From JBCDAP01 sp038747915 (GTDB lineage Bacteria; Planctomycetota; Phycisphaerae; Phycisphaerales; UBA1924), in the NCBI GenBank assembly GCA_038747915.1, contig JBCDJJ010000002.1:20990-84989 (forward strand): a DNA stretch of 64,000 nt. Direction: 5' to 3'. Below are positions 44,678 to 53,354 of the stretch, in pieces (within the stretch, counting starts at the first letter, position 1; the number at the start of each line of letters is the position of its first letter). The position numbers were made by a program, and so were the translations under genes. Below the pieces are notes generated by a model. That model had not been told where the DNA came from. It saw nothing but the letters and a program-made list of their open reading frames with translations, and ran no database searches.

Positions 44678-45034
44678 GTCGCGGCCGGCCGCTTGCCCGA
44701 AGACAGATCGCTTGGCTACAGTCCGTCCCCTTCCCTTGAGGGGCCGATCGCGACGGATCCGTCCGGCACGTCACCAGCCGGGCGGTGAGGCGCGGCATGG
44801 GTCTTGGCGTTCGCGACTCGCCAAGGTCCCGCCCCGGGATGGTTCAGTCGCGGTTTGGGTCTCCCGCTCGGCGGGGGGCACGGCCTGGGTCATCCAGCCG
44901 GCCCCGTCGAAGGCGACACGGGCCGCGTTGGTGTGGTTCGTCGCTGTGGGTGGAGTTGCGTACTGCTCCCCGGCGTGGTCTCGCGTGTCGGAAGACTCGT
45001 GCCCGGATGGGTGCGATCCAAGAAGCTGGTGCAC
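44678..45034. other. Intergenic region before tRNA-Gln, no gene recognised
   Basis: Nearly 360 bp. CCCCT (44727-44731) and AGGGG (44739-44743) could form a short terminator stem after the SWIM gene, and GACGGATCCGTC (44752-44763) is a perfect palindrome. Small open frames run into the tRNA and show no family features. An untranslated RNA cannot be excluded, but I recognise none. Confidence 0.45.
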
Positions 45035-45106
45035 TGGCCCGTGGTGTAATTGGCAACACACGTGGTTTTGGTCCATGCATTCCAGGTTCGAGTCCTGGCG
45101 GGCCAG
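45035..45106 (+). tRNA. tRNA-Gln (anticodon TTG)
   Basis: A 72-nt cloverleaf. Acceptor TGGCCCG pairs with CGGGCCA, with discriminator G. D stem is GTGT/ACAC, the anticodon loop TTTTGGT carries TTG, and T stem CCAGG/CCTGG has loop TTCGAGT. The weak first pair (T-A) is typical of tRNA-Gln. CCA is not encoded. Confidence 0.96.
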
Positions 45107-45149
45107 CTTCCTTTGACTCCCGGCATCGCCTCACGATTGGTCTCATGAC

Positions 45150-45947
45150 ATGAGCACAACCGGCGAACCCATCGATGCGATCATCCTCGGTGCCGGCAAG
45201 GGCACGCGGATGAACTCGGACCTCCCCAAGGTCGCCCACGAGGCGGCGGGGCGAGCGATGGTCACGTGGGTGGTCGATGCCTGCTTCGCAGCGGGCGTGA
45301 GCCGGGTGGTGCTGGTGGTCGGGCACGGGCGCGAGATCGTTGAAGACCTGTTCTCGTCGCACCCCCACCGCAACCGCCTCTCGTTCGCCCTGCAGGCGGA
45401 GCAGCTCGGCACCGGCCACGCGGTGCTCTCGGCGCGCGAGGCGTTCGAGCCGATCTCGGATGCCGCGGGCGATGTGCTGGTGCTGTGCGGCGATGGGCCG
45501 CTCATCCGGGCGGGCACCCTCGAGCAGCTGATCGCTCGCCACCGCGAGGTGTCGGCTGTGGCCACGCTCGCGACGGCGGTGCTCGACGACCCCTCTGGGT
45601 ACGGGCGCGTGGTGCGGGACGAGCGAGGCGGCTTCGCCCGGATCGTGGAGCAGAAGAACGCATCGCCCGAGCAGCTGACCATCCGCGAGGTCAACCCGAG
45701 CTACTACTGCTTCCGCACGCCCGAGCTGTTCTCGGCGCTCGACCGCGTGGAGCGGAACGTGGTAAGCGGCGAGTACTACGTGACCGACGTGCCGGCTCTT
45801 CTGCTCGCCGACGGCGGGCGTGTGGAGGTGATCGACGCGGTGCCCGCGGAGGATGTGCTGAGCGTGAACACGCCCGCGCAGCTTGCCGAGGTTGAGTCGG
45901 TTCTGCAGTCCCGAGCGAGTTCGAGCCCGGCGGAGGTGAGCCCATGA
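45150..45947 (+). CDS. GlmU-type N-acetylglucosamine-1-phosphate uridylyltransferase domain
   Basis: A 265-aa nucleotidyltransferase. IILGAGKGTRMNSDLPKV (about residues 11-28) is the GlmU N-terminal signature. LQAEQLGTGHAVL, VLCGDGPLI, GYGRVVRDERGGFARIVEQK and EVNPSYYCF follow the same family. It should make UDP-GlcNAc from GlcNAc-1-P and UTP. The left-handed beta-helix acetyltransferase half of bifunctional GlmU is absent, since the gene ends at 265 aa and is followed at once by prs. A different enzyme must acetylate glucosamine-1-P, or the substrate differs. It overlaps prs by 4 bp (ATGA). Confidence 0.85.
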   Translation: MSTTGEPIDAIILGAGKGTRMNSDLPKVAHEAAGRAMVTWVVDACFAAGVSRVVLVVGHGREIVEDLFSSHPHRNRLSFALQAEQLGTGHAVLSAREAFEPISDAAGDVLVLCGDGPLIRAGTLEQLIARHREVSAVATLATAVLDDPSGYGRVVRDERGGFARIVEQKNASPEQLTIREVNPSYYCFRTPELFSALDRVERNVVSGEYYVTDVPALLLADGGRVEVIDAVPAEDVLSVNTPAQLAEVESVLQSRASSSPAEVSP

Positions 45948-46927
45948 GCTGGTCCGATGCGCAGGAGATGAAGGTCTTTGCGGGCCGCCACTCGATCGAG
46001 CTGGCCAAGAGCGTGTGCCGGCATCTCGACATGCCGCTCGGCGAAGCACGGACCGATGTGTTCCCCGATGGCGAGCTGATCGTCACGATCGAGGAAGATG
46101 TGCGAGGGCGCGACTGCTTCGTGCTGCTCAGCACGTGTCGGCCGGTGAACGACAACCTGATGGAGCTGCTGATTTTCGGCGACACACTCCGTCGCGCGAG
46201 TGCGAAGCGGATCACCGCGGTGATCCCGTATTTCGGGTATGCGCGACAGGACCGCAAGGACCGTGGGCGCACACCGATCACCGCGAAACTCGCCGCGAAT
46301 CTCATCACGACCGCCGGCTACGACCGCGTGGTCGCGATGGAGCTGCACTCGGCGCAGATCCAGGGCTTCTTCGACATCCCGGTGGATCACCTTCCGGCGG
46401 TGCCCGTGCTCGGCAAGTACCTGCAGAACGTGAAGGACGAGTACCCCGAGCTGGTGATCGTGAGCCCCGACGTGGGGAACATGAAGGTCGCCGACATGTA
46501 CAAGCAGCTACTCGGCACGGGCCTCGCTGTGATCGACAAGCAGCGGATGAACGGGAGCGATGTCAAAATCTCGACGATCGTTGGCGATGTCGAGGGTAAA
46601 CCTGTGTTGCTCATCGACGACATGATCTCGACCGCAGGCACGCTGTGCGAAGCGGCCAAGATTCTGGAGGCAAACGGCGCGACCGAGATCATCGCAGCGG
46701 CGACGCACCCGCTACTGGTCGGACCGGCGATCGAGCGGCTTCAGGCGAGCCCGATTAGCCGGATCATTGTGACCAACACCATCCCCGCGAACGACCGGTA
46801 CATGCCGCTCGGCAACCGCATCGTTGAGCTCAACGTCGGAGAGCTGTTCGCGGAGGCCATCCATCACATCCACCACAGTAAGAGCGTCAGCGGGTTGTTC
46901 CGCGGGCTCATCGGGACCAAGCGTTAG
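45944..46927 (+). CDS. prs: Ribose-phosphate pyrophosphokinase
   Basis: A 327-aa enzyme making PRPP from ribose-5-phosphate and ATP for nucleotide, His and Trp synthesis. Motifs: FPDGELIVTIEEDVRG, STCRPVNDNLMELL, RITAVIPYFGYARQDRK, the histidine-bearing VVAMELHSAQIQGFF, and the PRPP loop LLIDDMISTAGTL. The order matches bacterial class I Prs. It is translationally coupled to the upstream uridylyltransferase gene, the common glmU-prs arrangement, and rplY follows 27 bp later. Confidence 0.95.
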   Translation: MSWSDAQEMKVFAGRHSIELAKSVCRHLDMPLGEARTDVFPDGELIVTIEEDVRGRDCFVLLSTCRPVNDNLMELLIFGDTLRRASAKRITAVIPYFGYARQDRKDRGRTPITAKLAANLITTAGYDRVVAMELHSAQIQGFFDIPVDHLPAVPVLGKYLQNVKDEYPELVIVSPDVGNMKVADMYKQLLGTGLAVIDKQRMNGSDVKISTIVGDVEGKPVLLIDDMISTAGTLCEAAKILEANGATEIIAAATHPLLVGPAIERLQASPISRIIVTNTIPANDRYMPLGNRIVELNVGELFAEAIHHIHHSKSVSGLFRGLIGTKR

Positions 46928-46954
46928 GACAGATTCGGTTAGAGGAACTTAGCC

Positions 46955-47587
46955 ATGCTCAGCAAGCACACACTGCAACTCGAGAAGCGTGAGCGTGTCG
47001 GCTCGCGGTACGCCAAGCGTGTTCGCGACGAGGGCAAGCTGCCCGCGGTCGTCTACGGGCACAAGGAAGAGCCGGTCGCGGTCGCGGTCGACCGCAAGCT
47101 CGCGCTGCGGTACTTCCACGCGGGCGAGCGGATCTTCAAGGCCGCGATCGACGGCGGCGAGGAGACGACCGTGCTGCTCAAGGATCTGCAGTACGACTAC
47201 CTCGGCACGAATGTGATCCACTGCGACCTCGAGCGGGTCGACATGGAGGAGGAGGTCGACTCGTCGGTGCATCTGAACTTCGTGGGCGAGTGCAAGGGCG
47301 AGAAGCGGGCCGGCGCGGTGTTCGTGCATCCGATGGACACGCTGCACGTGCGGTGCCGGGTCAAGGATCTGCCCGAGGCGGTGGACATCGACATCACCGA
47401 GCTGGACGCGGGCGAGACGCTGTTCGTGAAGGATCTGACGCTGCCCGAGGGCATCAAGGCGCTGGACCCGGCGGACCGACGCGTGTGCGCCGTGACGTGG
47501 ACCAACGCCGCGGCAGCGGCCGCCGAGGGCGAGACCGTTGCCGAGGACGCGGCACCCGAGGTCACCAAGCAGAAGAGCGAGGACTGA
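46955..47587 (+). CDS. rplY: 50S ribosomal protein L25/general stress protein Ctc
   Basis: A 210-aa protein of the long TL5/CTC form of L25, which binds 5S rRNA. The N-terminal domain has RERVGSRYAKRVRDEGKLPAVVYG. The C-terminal TL5 domain has VKDLPEAVDIDITELDAGETLFVKDL and LDPADRRVCAV. An acidic Ala-rich tail ends the protein. It lies in the usual prs-rplY-pth order. Confidence 0.93.
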   Translation: MLSKHTLQLEKRERVGSRYAKRVRDEGKLPAVVYGHKEEPVAVAVDRKLALRYFHAGERIFKAAIDGGEETTVLLKDLQYDYLGTNVIHCDLERVDMEEEVDSSVHLNFVGECKGEKRAGAVFVHPMDTLHVRCRVKDLPEAVDIDITELDAGETLFVKDLTLPEGIKALDPADRRVCAVTWTNAAAAAAEGETVAEDAAPEVTKQKSED

Positions 47588-47602
47588 TCACGGGTCACCG
47601 CC

Positions 47603-48280
47603 ATGAAGCTCATCGTCGGTCTCGGCAATCCCGGAAGCGAGTACGAGCACACCCGGCACAACGCCGGGTTCATGGTGCTCGATCGTCTTGTGCGCCGGCT
47701 CGACGCGTCGGCCGGCGGTGGGATCTGGCGCGGTCAGTTCCAAGGGCTGTGCCAGAGCGGTGATCTCTCGCCCGGGGTTCGTGTGGTGCTGCTCAAGCCG
47801 ACGACCTACATGAACCGCTCGGGCCAGTCGGTCGCCGAGGCGGTGCGGTTCTACAAGCTCGATCCCGGTGAGGACCTGATCGTCATCACGGACGACATCG
47901 CGCTGCCCGTCGGCTCGATCCGGGCCCGACCCGGCGGGGGCGATGGCGGGCACAACGGGCTCAAGTCGGTCACGCACCTGCTCGGCACCGACCAGTACCC
48001 ACGCCTGCGGTTCGGCGTCGACGCGGTGAGGACCGCGGGCGAGAACGCGAACCAGGTCGATTATGTGCTCGGGCGCTTCACCGACGCGCAGCGAGACCTG
48101 GTCGAACCGGCGATCGAGCACGCCGCCGACCTCTGTGTGTGCTTCGCCGAGCAGGACCTGAGCGAGGCGATGAATCGGTTCAATACGAAGAAGCAGAAGA
48201 AGCCGCGGGCGGCGGAGCCAGCGGCAACCGAAGACGATTCCGAGATACACGATGCCGGCGGCGCGGAAGCCGCAGCATGA
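47603..48280 (+). CDS. pth: Peptidyl-tRNA hydrolase
   Basis: A 225-aa Pth that frees stalled peptidyl-tRNAs. MKLIVGLGNPGSEYEHTRHN carries the catalytic His region. KPTTYMNRSGQSV and GGGDGGHNGLKSV are the other family motifs, and RLRFGVD and DYVLGRFT follow. The C-terminal about 35 residues are a Lys/Ala-rich tail beyond the usual length. It starts 15 bp after rplY and is followed by the long hairpin at 48292-48369. Confidence 0.95.
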   Translation: MKLIVGLGNPGSEYEHTRHNAGFMVLDRLVRRLDASAGGGIWRGQFQGLCQSGDLSPGVRVVLLKPTTYMNRSGQSVAEAVRFYKLDPGEDLIVITDDIALPVGSIRARPGGGDGGHNGLKSVTHLLGTDQYPRLRFGVDAVRTAGENANQVDYVLGRFTDAQRDLVEPAIEHAADLCVCFAEQDLSEAMNRFNTKKQKKPRAAEPAATEDDSEIHDAGGAEAAA

Positions 48281-48291
48281 CATCCAGTCGT

Positions 48292-48369
48292 AGTTCGTAG
48301 CTCGAGATTCGTAGTTCGGAGAAAATTTGGTCTCTCGAATTACGAACTACGAATCCCGAGCTACGAACT
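48292..48369. repeat. 27-bp-stem inverted repeat between pth and rpsF
   Basis: The arms 48292-48318 and 48343-48369 are complementary at 26 of 27 positions; the odd pair would be G-U in RNA. The 24-nt loop contains a small GAGA/TCTC stem. Each arm is itself built from the repeated word CGTAGTTC. It ends only 3 nt before the AAAGGA ribosome site of rpsF. It may be a terminator for pth, a leader structure of rpsF, or a small palindromic mobile element. Confidence 0.75.
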
Positions 48370-48387
48370 CTAGAAAGGACCCATCCC

Positions 48388-48882
48388 ATGAACGTTTCCA
48401 AAGGCCGGATCAACACCTACGAGGCCATGTTCCTGTTCCCCCAGGGGCCTGGTAACGACTTACACAATGTGCTGATGACGCTCAACACCATCTTCGAGCG
48501 CTCCGGATGCGAGGTCATCGCGCTCGAGCGCTGGGACGAGCGCCGCCTCGCCTACGAGATCGCCAAGCACAAGCGCGGCATCTACTTCCTGTCGTACTTC
48601 CGGTGCGACCCGGTGAACTTGGTTGGCTTCGAGCGCGATTGCAACCTCTCCGAGGACATCTTGCGGTTCATGATCACCAAGGCCGATCATCTCACCGAGG
48701 AAGAGATGCGGCTCCACGATCAGCGTGGCCGGTTGGGCGACGAGGCCCAGCTTCGGGCCGACGATGTGCCCACCCTCAGCGCCGATATGACACCCCACGA
48801 GCCGGAGCCTCAGCCTGAGCCGGCGGGCGTCGGCGCCGGTGCTGCGCCGGAAGACGAGGCCACACCCGAAAACGAGGCCTAA
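48388..48882 (+). CDS. rpsF: 30S ribosomal protein S6
   Basis: A 164-aa protein. The S6 fold covers the first about 100 residues: NTYEAMFLFPQ, VIALERWDERRLAYEIAKHKRGIYFL and LSEDILRFMITKADH. A Pro/Glu/Ala-rich acidic tail of about 60 residues follows, longer than in E. coli. AAAGGA precedes ATG 48388. ssb and rplI come next; the S18 gene, often between them, is absent here. Confidence 0.94.
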   Translation: MNVSKGRINTYEAMFLFPQGPGNDLHNVLMTLNTIFERSGCEVIALERWDERRLAYEIAKHKRGIYFLSYFRCDPVNLVGFERDCNLSEDILRFMITKADHLTEEEMRLHDQRGRLGDEAQLRADDVPTLSADMTPHEPEPQPEPAGVGAGAAPEDEATPENEA

Positions 48883-48912
48883 TCGACGCCATCAAAGCCG
48901 GTTTTCGTTCGG

Positions 48913-48918
48913 TATACT
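48913..48918 (+). promoter_or_regulatory. Possible -10 box for ssb
   Basis: TATACT lies 54 bp before the ssb start in the 89-bp gap after rpsF. It matches the -10 consensus at 5 of 6 positions, but no good -35 box is seen, so ssb may also be read from the rpsF transcript. Confidence 0.3.
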
Positions 48919-48971
48919 GACCGGAGCGGTGCGCCGCGCCGCCCCATCGCCACCATTCGCGGAGCGACGAC

Positions 48972-49439
48972 ATGGCTGGAAGCTTCAACAAGGTCATCCT
49001 GCTCGGCAACCTGACCCGCGACATCGAGATGCGGCAGACGGGCTCGGGGCTGAACATCGGCCGCCTCGGTCTGGCGGTGAACGACCGCGTGAAGGACCAA
49101 TCGGGCCAGTGGACCGACAAGGCGAACTTCATCGACTGCGTCGCCTTCGGCCGTACCGCTGAGATCATGAGCCAGTACCTCGGCAAGGGCAGCTCGGTGT
49201 TCATCGAGGGCAAGCTCAGCTGGAGCCAGTGGCAGGACAAGAACTCCGGTCAGAACCGCTCGAAGCTCGAGGTGATCGTCGACAACTTCCAGTTCGTCGA
49301 CTCGCGGCAGGATCGCCAGGGTGGAGGCGGCGGCGGGTACTCGGGTGGTGGGCGTTCGCAGCCCACCTCGCAAGCAGAGCCCGCGCCGGCACCGGCGCAT
49401 CAGTTCGAGCCGGTCTCAGAAGACGACATTCCCTTCTGA
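48972..49439 (+). CDS. ssb: Single-stranded DNA-binding protein
   Basis: A 155-aa SSB. The OB fold begins SFNKVILLGNLTRDIEMRQT and includes FIDCVAFGRTAEIMSQYLGKG and VFIEGKLSW. A Gly/Gln/Pro-rich linker leads to the acidic tip SEDDIPF, which recruits DNA-repair and replication partners. It lies between rpsF and rplI, a widely conserved neighbourhood. Confidence 0.95.
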   Translation: MAGSFNKVILLGNLTRDIEMRQTGSGLNIGRLGLAVNDRVKDQSGQWTDKANFIDCVAFGRTAEIMSQYLGKGSSVFIEGKLSWSQWQDKNSGQNRSKLEVIVDNFQFVDSRQDRQGGGGGGYSGGGRSQPTSQAEPAPAPAHQFEPVSEDDIPF

Positions 49440-49589
49440 CGCACGCGCGGGCGCGGTGCCGGGTGACCGTGCGAAACCGCGTCGCGACGACTCGGAACAA
49501 GCCGTCGCCCCGCTCGGACGAGACCGCCGCACGGGGCTAGGATGCTGAATCACTAGGTCCATCATGTTGGACCTTGCCCATATTTGGCT

Positions 49590-49603
49590 GGGGCTTCGGC
49601 TCC
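49590..49603 (+). promoter_or_regulatory. UUCG-capped hairpin in rplI leader
   Basis: GGGGC-TTCG-GCTCC forms a 5-bp stem with one G-U pair, capped by a stable UUCG tetraloop, 43 bp before the rplI start. It could be a terminator remnant after ssb or a leader structure. Confidence 0.3.
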
Positions 49604-49646
49604 TAACTTTCTTGCCGGTGAGACACGCCGGGAAAGGACAGCGGAC

Positions 49647-50243
49647 ATGGCGAAGACGCTTGAGCTTCTGCTCACCGAGAACGTTGATTCACTGGGCATC
49701 GTGGGCGACATCGTCCGCGTGAAGCCTGGGTACGCCCGGAACTTCCTCCTGCCGCGGGGCTTGGCAACAGCGCCGAGCCAGGACCTGATCGATGCCCTCG
49801 CCGACAAGAGGAAGCAGGCCGAGGCCGAGCTCGCGGCCCTCCGCAAGCACCAGGGTGAGCTCGTCGAGAAGCTGACCGGGTACGAGCTCGTGCTGGAGCG
49901 GTCGTGCAACGATCAGGGTCAGTTGTACGGCTCGGTCACGCAGCAGGACATCGCCGATGCCCTGCGGGCTGCGGGCCACGATCTCCGCGACCGCGATGTG
50001 CGTCTCAACCAGACCATCAAGCGGATCGGGCACTACGACGTGCCCATCAAGTTCACGCCGGAGTTGGAGACGGAGCTCGACCTCGTCGTGAACGCGGACC
50101 GCCCGCTGGCGATCGACGACGAGCCGGAGGAGGAGCCCACCCCAGCGGAGGGCACCGAGGCGACCGATGGTGGCGAGACGCCGACCGAACCCGCGGCATC
50201 GCCCCAGAGTCCGGAAACGGAGCCCGAGCCGGTCGAGGCGTAA
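49647..50243 (+). CDS. rplI: 50S ribosomal protein L9
   Basis: A 198-aa L9. The N-terminal rRNA-binding domain has LLLTENVDSLGIVGDIVRVKPGYARNFLLPRG, then the long connecting helix and the C-terminal domain (GQLYGSVTQQDIADAL, LNQTIKRIGHYDVPI). A Glu/Pro/Thr-rich tail of about 45 residues extends beyond the usual length, as in the S6 and L25 proteins here. GGAAAGGA precedes ATG 49647. Confidence 0.95.
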   Translation: MAKTLELLLTENVDSLGIVGDIVRVKPGYARNFLLPRGLATAPSQDLIDALADKRKQAEAELAALRKHQGELVEKLTGYELVLERSCNDQGQLYGSVTQQDIADALRAAGHDLRDRDVRLNQTIKRIGHYDVPIKFTPELETELDLVVNADRPLAIDDEPEEEPTPAEGTEATDGGETPTEPAASPQSPETEPEPVEA

Positions 50244-50344
50244 GCCGTGTCCGGCCTGCTCGCGCCCTATTGTGTGATCGACCGAACCGATGGCGCGGTG
50301 CGAGGTGTTGACCCGCACCGACCGACCCGAGGAGAGCCTGTCGC

Positions 50345-51502
50345 ATGACCACCCTCCAGACCCGCCCGTCCGAGGCCGGCCCACAGGGCCACTGCACGCT
50401 CGATCCCGATCAGCATCATGATCCGCATGCCACGCGGTTCGGCAAGATCCTGCAGGCGTGCATCAAGTTCGGCGCGTCCGACCTGATCATGAAGTCGGGC
50501 TCGGTCCCGAAGATCCGTCTCCGCGGCGCGCTCAAGGGGCTCGAGACCGATCCGGTCGAACTCGACGAGTTCATGGACATCGCCGATCACATTCTCAACG
50601 AGGAGCAGAAGGCGGACCTGCACAAGTTCGGCTCGGTCGACTTCGCGTACGACTACGACGAGGGCAACCGGTTCCGTGTGAACCTGTTCCAGGCCCGCGG
50701 CAAGCTGTCGATCGCGGCCCGGCTGATCACGAGCAACATCAAGAAGTTCGAAGAGCTCTACCTCCCGCCCGTGATGAGCGAGATCGCGATGCAGCCGCAG
50801 GGCATCGTGCTGCTCGCGGGCGTCACCGGCTCCGGTAAGTCGACGACGATCGCGTCGATGCTGGACTACGTGAACGAGCGCAAACCGGTGCACATCGTGA
50901 CGATCGAAGATCCGATCGAGTACATCTTCACGGACAAGAAGGCGACGATCAATCAGCGCGAGATCGGCATCGACTGTCTTGACTTCAAGATCGCGCTCCG
51001 CGCGCTGGTTCGTGAGAACCCCGACGTGGTGCTGGTGGGTGAGATGCGCGACGCCGAGACCTTCGAGGCCGCGCTGCACGCGGCCGAGACCGGTCACCTG
51101 GTGTTCGGGACGATCCACGCCAGTTCGGCGACCGAGACGTTCGGCCGCATCTACGACCTATTCCCGCCCGACGAGCGGGAGCAGGTCCGTAAGATTCTCG
51201 CGTACCAAATGCGGGCAATCGTGTACCAAAAACTGTTGCCCACGCTGCACGAGCACATTCCCCGGATCCCGGCCTGCGAGATCCTGATCAATACGCCGCC
51301 GGTGCGGAAGTACATCCTGGAGGGCCGCGAGGGCGAGATCCGCGACATCCTGCGGAGCCAGGAGGCCGAGCAGATCGGCATGCAGGACTTCAACGCGTAC
51401 CTGGTGCAGCTGGTGGAGCAGGAGTACATCCACATGCGGACGGCATTGGACGCCACGCCGAACGCCGACGAGCTGCGGATGCGTCTGAAGGGGATCAGCT
51501 AG
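50345..51502 (+). CDS. pilT: PilT/PilU-type retraction ATPase
   Basis: A 385-aa hexameric ATPase of the PilT family. Motifs: GASDLIMKSGSVPKIRL near the N-terminus, Walker A GVTGSGKST (159-167), Asp box TIEDPIEYIFTDKKATINQRE, Walker B NPDVVLVGEMRDAETFEAALHAAETGH with the following His box LVFGTIHASSATET, and the AIVYQKLLP region. PilT proteins retract type IV pili for twitching, and C-terminal variants are called PilU. No type IVa pilus assembly genes lie nearby. It is followed by a degenerate GspE-like gene, which suggests a dedicated pair. Confidence 0.9.
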   Translation: MTTLQTRPSEAGPQGHCTLDPDQHHDPHATRFGKILQACIKFGASDLIMKSGSVPKIRLRGALKGLETDPVELDEFMDIADHILNEEQKADLHKFGSVDFAYDYDEGNRFRVNLFQARGKLSIAARLITSNIKKFEELYLPPVMSEIAMQPQGIVLLAGVTGSGKSTTIASMLDYVNERKPVHIVTIEDPIEYIFTDKKATINQREIGIDCLDFKIALRALVRENPDVVLVGEMRDAETFEAALHAAETGHLVFGTIHASSATETFGRIYDLFPPDEREQVRKILAYQMRAIVYQKLLPTLHEHIPRIPACEILINTPPVRKYILEGREGEIRDILRSQEAEQIGMQDFNAYLVQLVEQEYIHMRTALDATPNADELRMRLKGIS

Positions 51503-51550
51503 ACTCGACGCCCCCGGCCGCGCCGGCCGTACCCGACGAGAGGCCGACCC

Positions 51551-53317
51551 ATGCCCAGCGATGCCGCGCTGACCTCATCATTTGTGCTCGCCGACGCGTT
51601 GACACTCATGGCGTGGTGGAACGCCCTGATCTTCGCGTTGCTGTTCGTGCCCTGGGGCATGATCGTGACCGGTGTGTACGACAAGGACGCGGCGCGTTGG
51701 TACCTCAAACGCGAGGTGTGGAACATCGGGCACATGGTTGCTGCCGTGATCGCGCTCGGTGTCGTCGTCGCGGCGCCGCTCCCGGGACTCATCGCACTGC
51801 CCATCGCCGGTCTGATCCTGCTGATCGACCTGCTGGTGTACCCCCTCGTGCGCAACGCCGATGAACGGGTGCCCGATTCGGCGACGTTCACCATCCAGAC
51901 GGCGCTTGCCGGGCTCAAGCCGCAGGCGGGCGAGAAGAAGGACAAGGGCGACAAGGCCCGCAAGGTCAAGGGCATCTTTATGGTGTTCCGCGGGAAGGAT
52001 GGGATCGTTCAGCCTCCCGAAGACCCGGAAACCCCGCAGTACGAGATCCGGATTGCGGTCGAGGATCTCATCGGCCAGATGCTCACCTCTCGGGCGACGC
52101 AGCTCGAACTCGCGCCGGTGCCACAGAAGAAGGGCGCGTACGTGGCCATCGGCACGGTCGACAGCGTGCGATCGGCGATCGCGCAGCTCCCCGCCGACCG
52201 CGCCAGCGCCATCATCGACTTCGTGAAGTCCGTCGCCGGGCTCGACGTCAACGATCGACGGCGCAGGCTCAAGGGTCGTCTCGAGGCAGGCACCTCGAGC
52301 GAGGCGCTCGTTCACCTTGGTGTCACCACACTCGGCACCACCGCGGGCATGCGGATGACGCTCGTGCTCGAGCCGGAGAAGCGGGTCTCGCTCCCGCTCG
52401 ACCGCCTGGGCCTGCACCCGCAGCAGCTCGAGGATGTCGGCTCGCTTGTCGATCAGCGGGGTGGCGTCGTGCTCGTGACCACGCCACCGCACCAGGGGCG
52501 GACCACCCTGCTCTACTCGCTCATCAAGAAGCACGACGCGTACACGAGCAACGTGCAGACCGTCGAGACAGACTCCCAGATGCTGCTCGAAGGCGTGACG
52601 CTCAACGAGTGGGACGCGCAGACCGCCGACGAAGAATTCTCGAACGTCGTTCGGTCGGTGCTCCGCCGCGATCCGGACGCGGTCGGTGTCGCGGAGATGG
52701 CCGACGACCAGACCGCTCGAGAGGCGTCTTCGGCTGATCTGGAGCGGATCCGCGTGTACCTCTCATTCCGTGCTGCGGACGAGATCGAATCGATCAAGCG
52801 GTACGTCGCAGCCGTCGGCGACGCGAAAACGGCCGCGAAGTGGATGACCGGGCTGGTCGCGGGTCGGCTCCTGCGCCGCCTGTGCGAGAACTGCAAGGTC
52901 GCCTACCGGCCGACACCCGACCTGCTCCGCAAGCTCGGTCTGCCGGCCGATACCGCCCAGCTGTACCGCGAGGGGGGGACGGTGCTGATCAAGGACAAGG
53001 AGCAGACCTGCCCCGTCTGCGACGGTGGCGGGTACTTCGGTGCTGTCGGCGCGTACGCCGTGTACCGGTTCGGCACCGAAGAGCGGAAGCTCATCGCTGC
53101 GGGCGACTGGACGGCGCTGCAGGGGCTGCTCCGCCAGAATAAGCATCTCTCGGTGAGGACCGCAGCGGTGCAGCACATCGTGTCCGGTGTGACCTCGATC
53201 AAGGAGGTGCAGCGGGCGATGAGTTCGGGCGGTTCGAGTGGCGGACAGGGCGGTGGCTCGAAGAAGCCGCCCAAGAAACCACCTGCGCAGGCTGCACCGG
53301 CCGAGGCCACCACATGA
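51551..53317 (+). CDS. Membrane-anchored GspE/PilB-like protein with degenerate ATPase site
   Basis: A 588-aa protein. The N-terminus has about three hydrophobic helices (20-40, 60-76, 79-99), which is unusual for this family. The C-terminal half follows the GspE/PilB layout: LDRLGLHPQQLEDVGSLVDQ, a P-loop position reading TPPHQGRTT (311-319) where GPTGSGKTT is expected, and RRDPDAVGVAEMADDQTARE at Walker B. The TGHLVLSTLHT His box is replaced by DLERIRVYLSFRA. Two CxxC pairs (CENC near 444, CPVC near 485) keep the GspE zinc motif. With no P-loop Lys and no His box it is probably not an active motor; a structural or regulatory partner of the upstream PilT-like ATPase is inferred. Confidence 0.82.
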   Translation: MPSDAALTSSFVLADALTLMAWWNALIFALLFVPWGMIVTGVYDKDAARWYLKREVWNIGHMVAAVIALGVVVAAPLPGLIALPIAGLILLIDLLVYPLVRNADERVPDSATFTIQTALAGLKPQAGEKKDKGDKARKVKGIFMVFRGKDGIVQPPEDPETPQYEIRIAVEDLIGQMLTSRATQLELAPVPQKKGAYVAIGTVDSVRSAIAQLPADRASAIIDFVKSVAGLDVNDRRRRLKGRLEAGTSSEALVHLGVTTLGTTAGMRMTLVLEPEKRVSLPLDRLGLHPQQLEDVGSLVDQRGGVVLVTTPPHQGRTTLLYSLIKKHDAYTSNVQTVETDSQMLLEGVTLNEWDAQTADEEFSNVVRSVLRRDPDAVGVAEMADDQTAREASSADLERIRVYLSFRAADEIESIKRYVAAVGDAKTAAKWMTGLVAGRLLRRLCENCKVAYRPTPDLLRKLGLPADTAQLYREGGTVLIKDKEQTCPVCDGGGYFGAVGAYAVYRFGTEERKLIAAGDWTALQGLLRQNKHLSVRTAAVQHIVSGVTSIKEVQRAMSSGGSSGGQGGGSKKPPKKPPAQAAPAEATT

Positions 53318-53354
53318 GTCAGACGCACCGCCCCCACTTGCACGGAGCCCACCC

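Noticed and set aside
44712..45116. 134-codon plus-strand frame before and through tRNA-Gln
   Set aside because: It reads through a clear tRNA gene and shows no family features.
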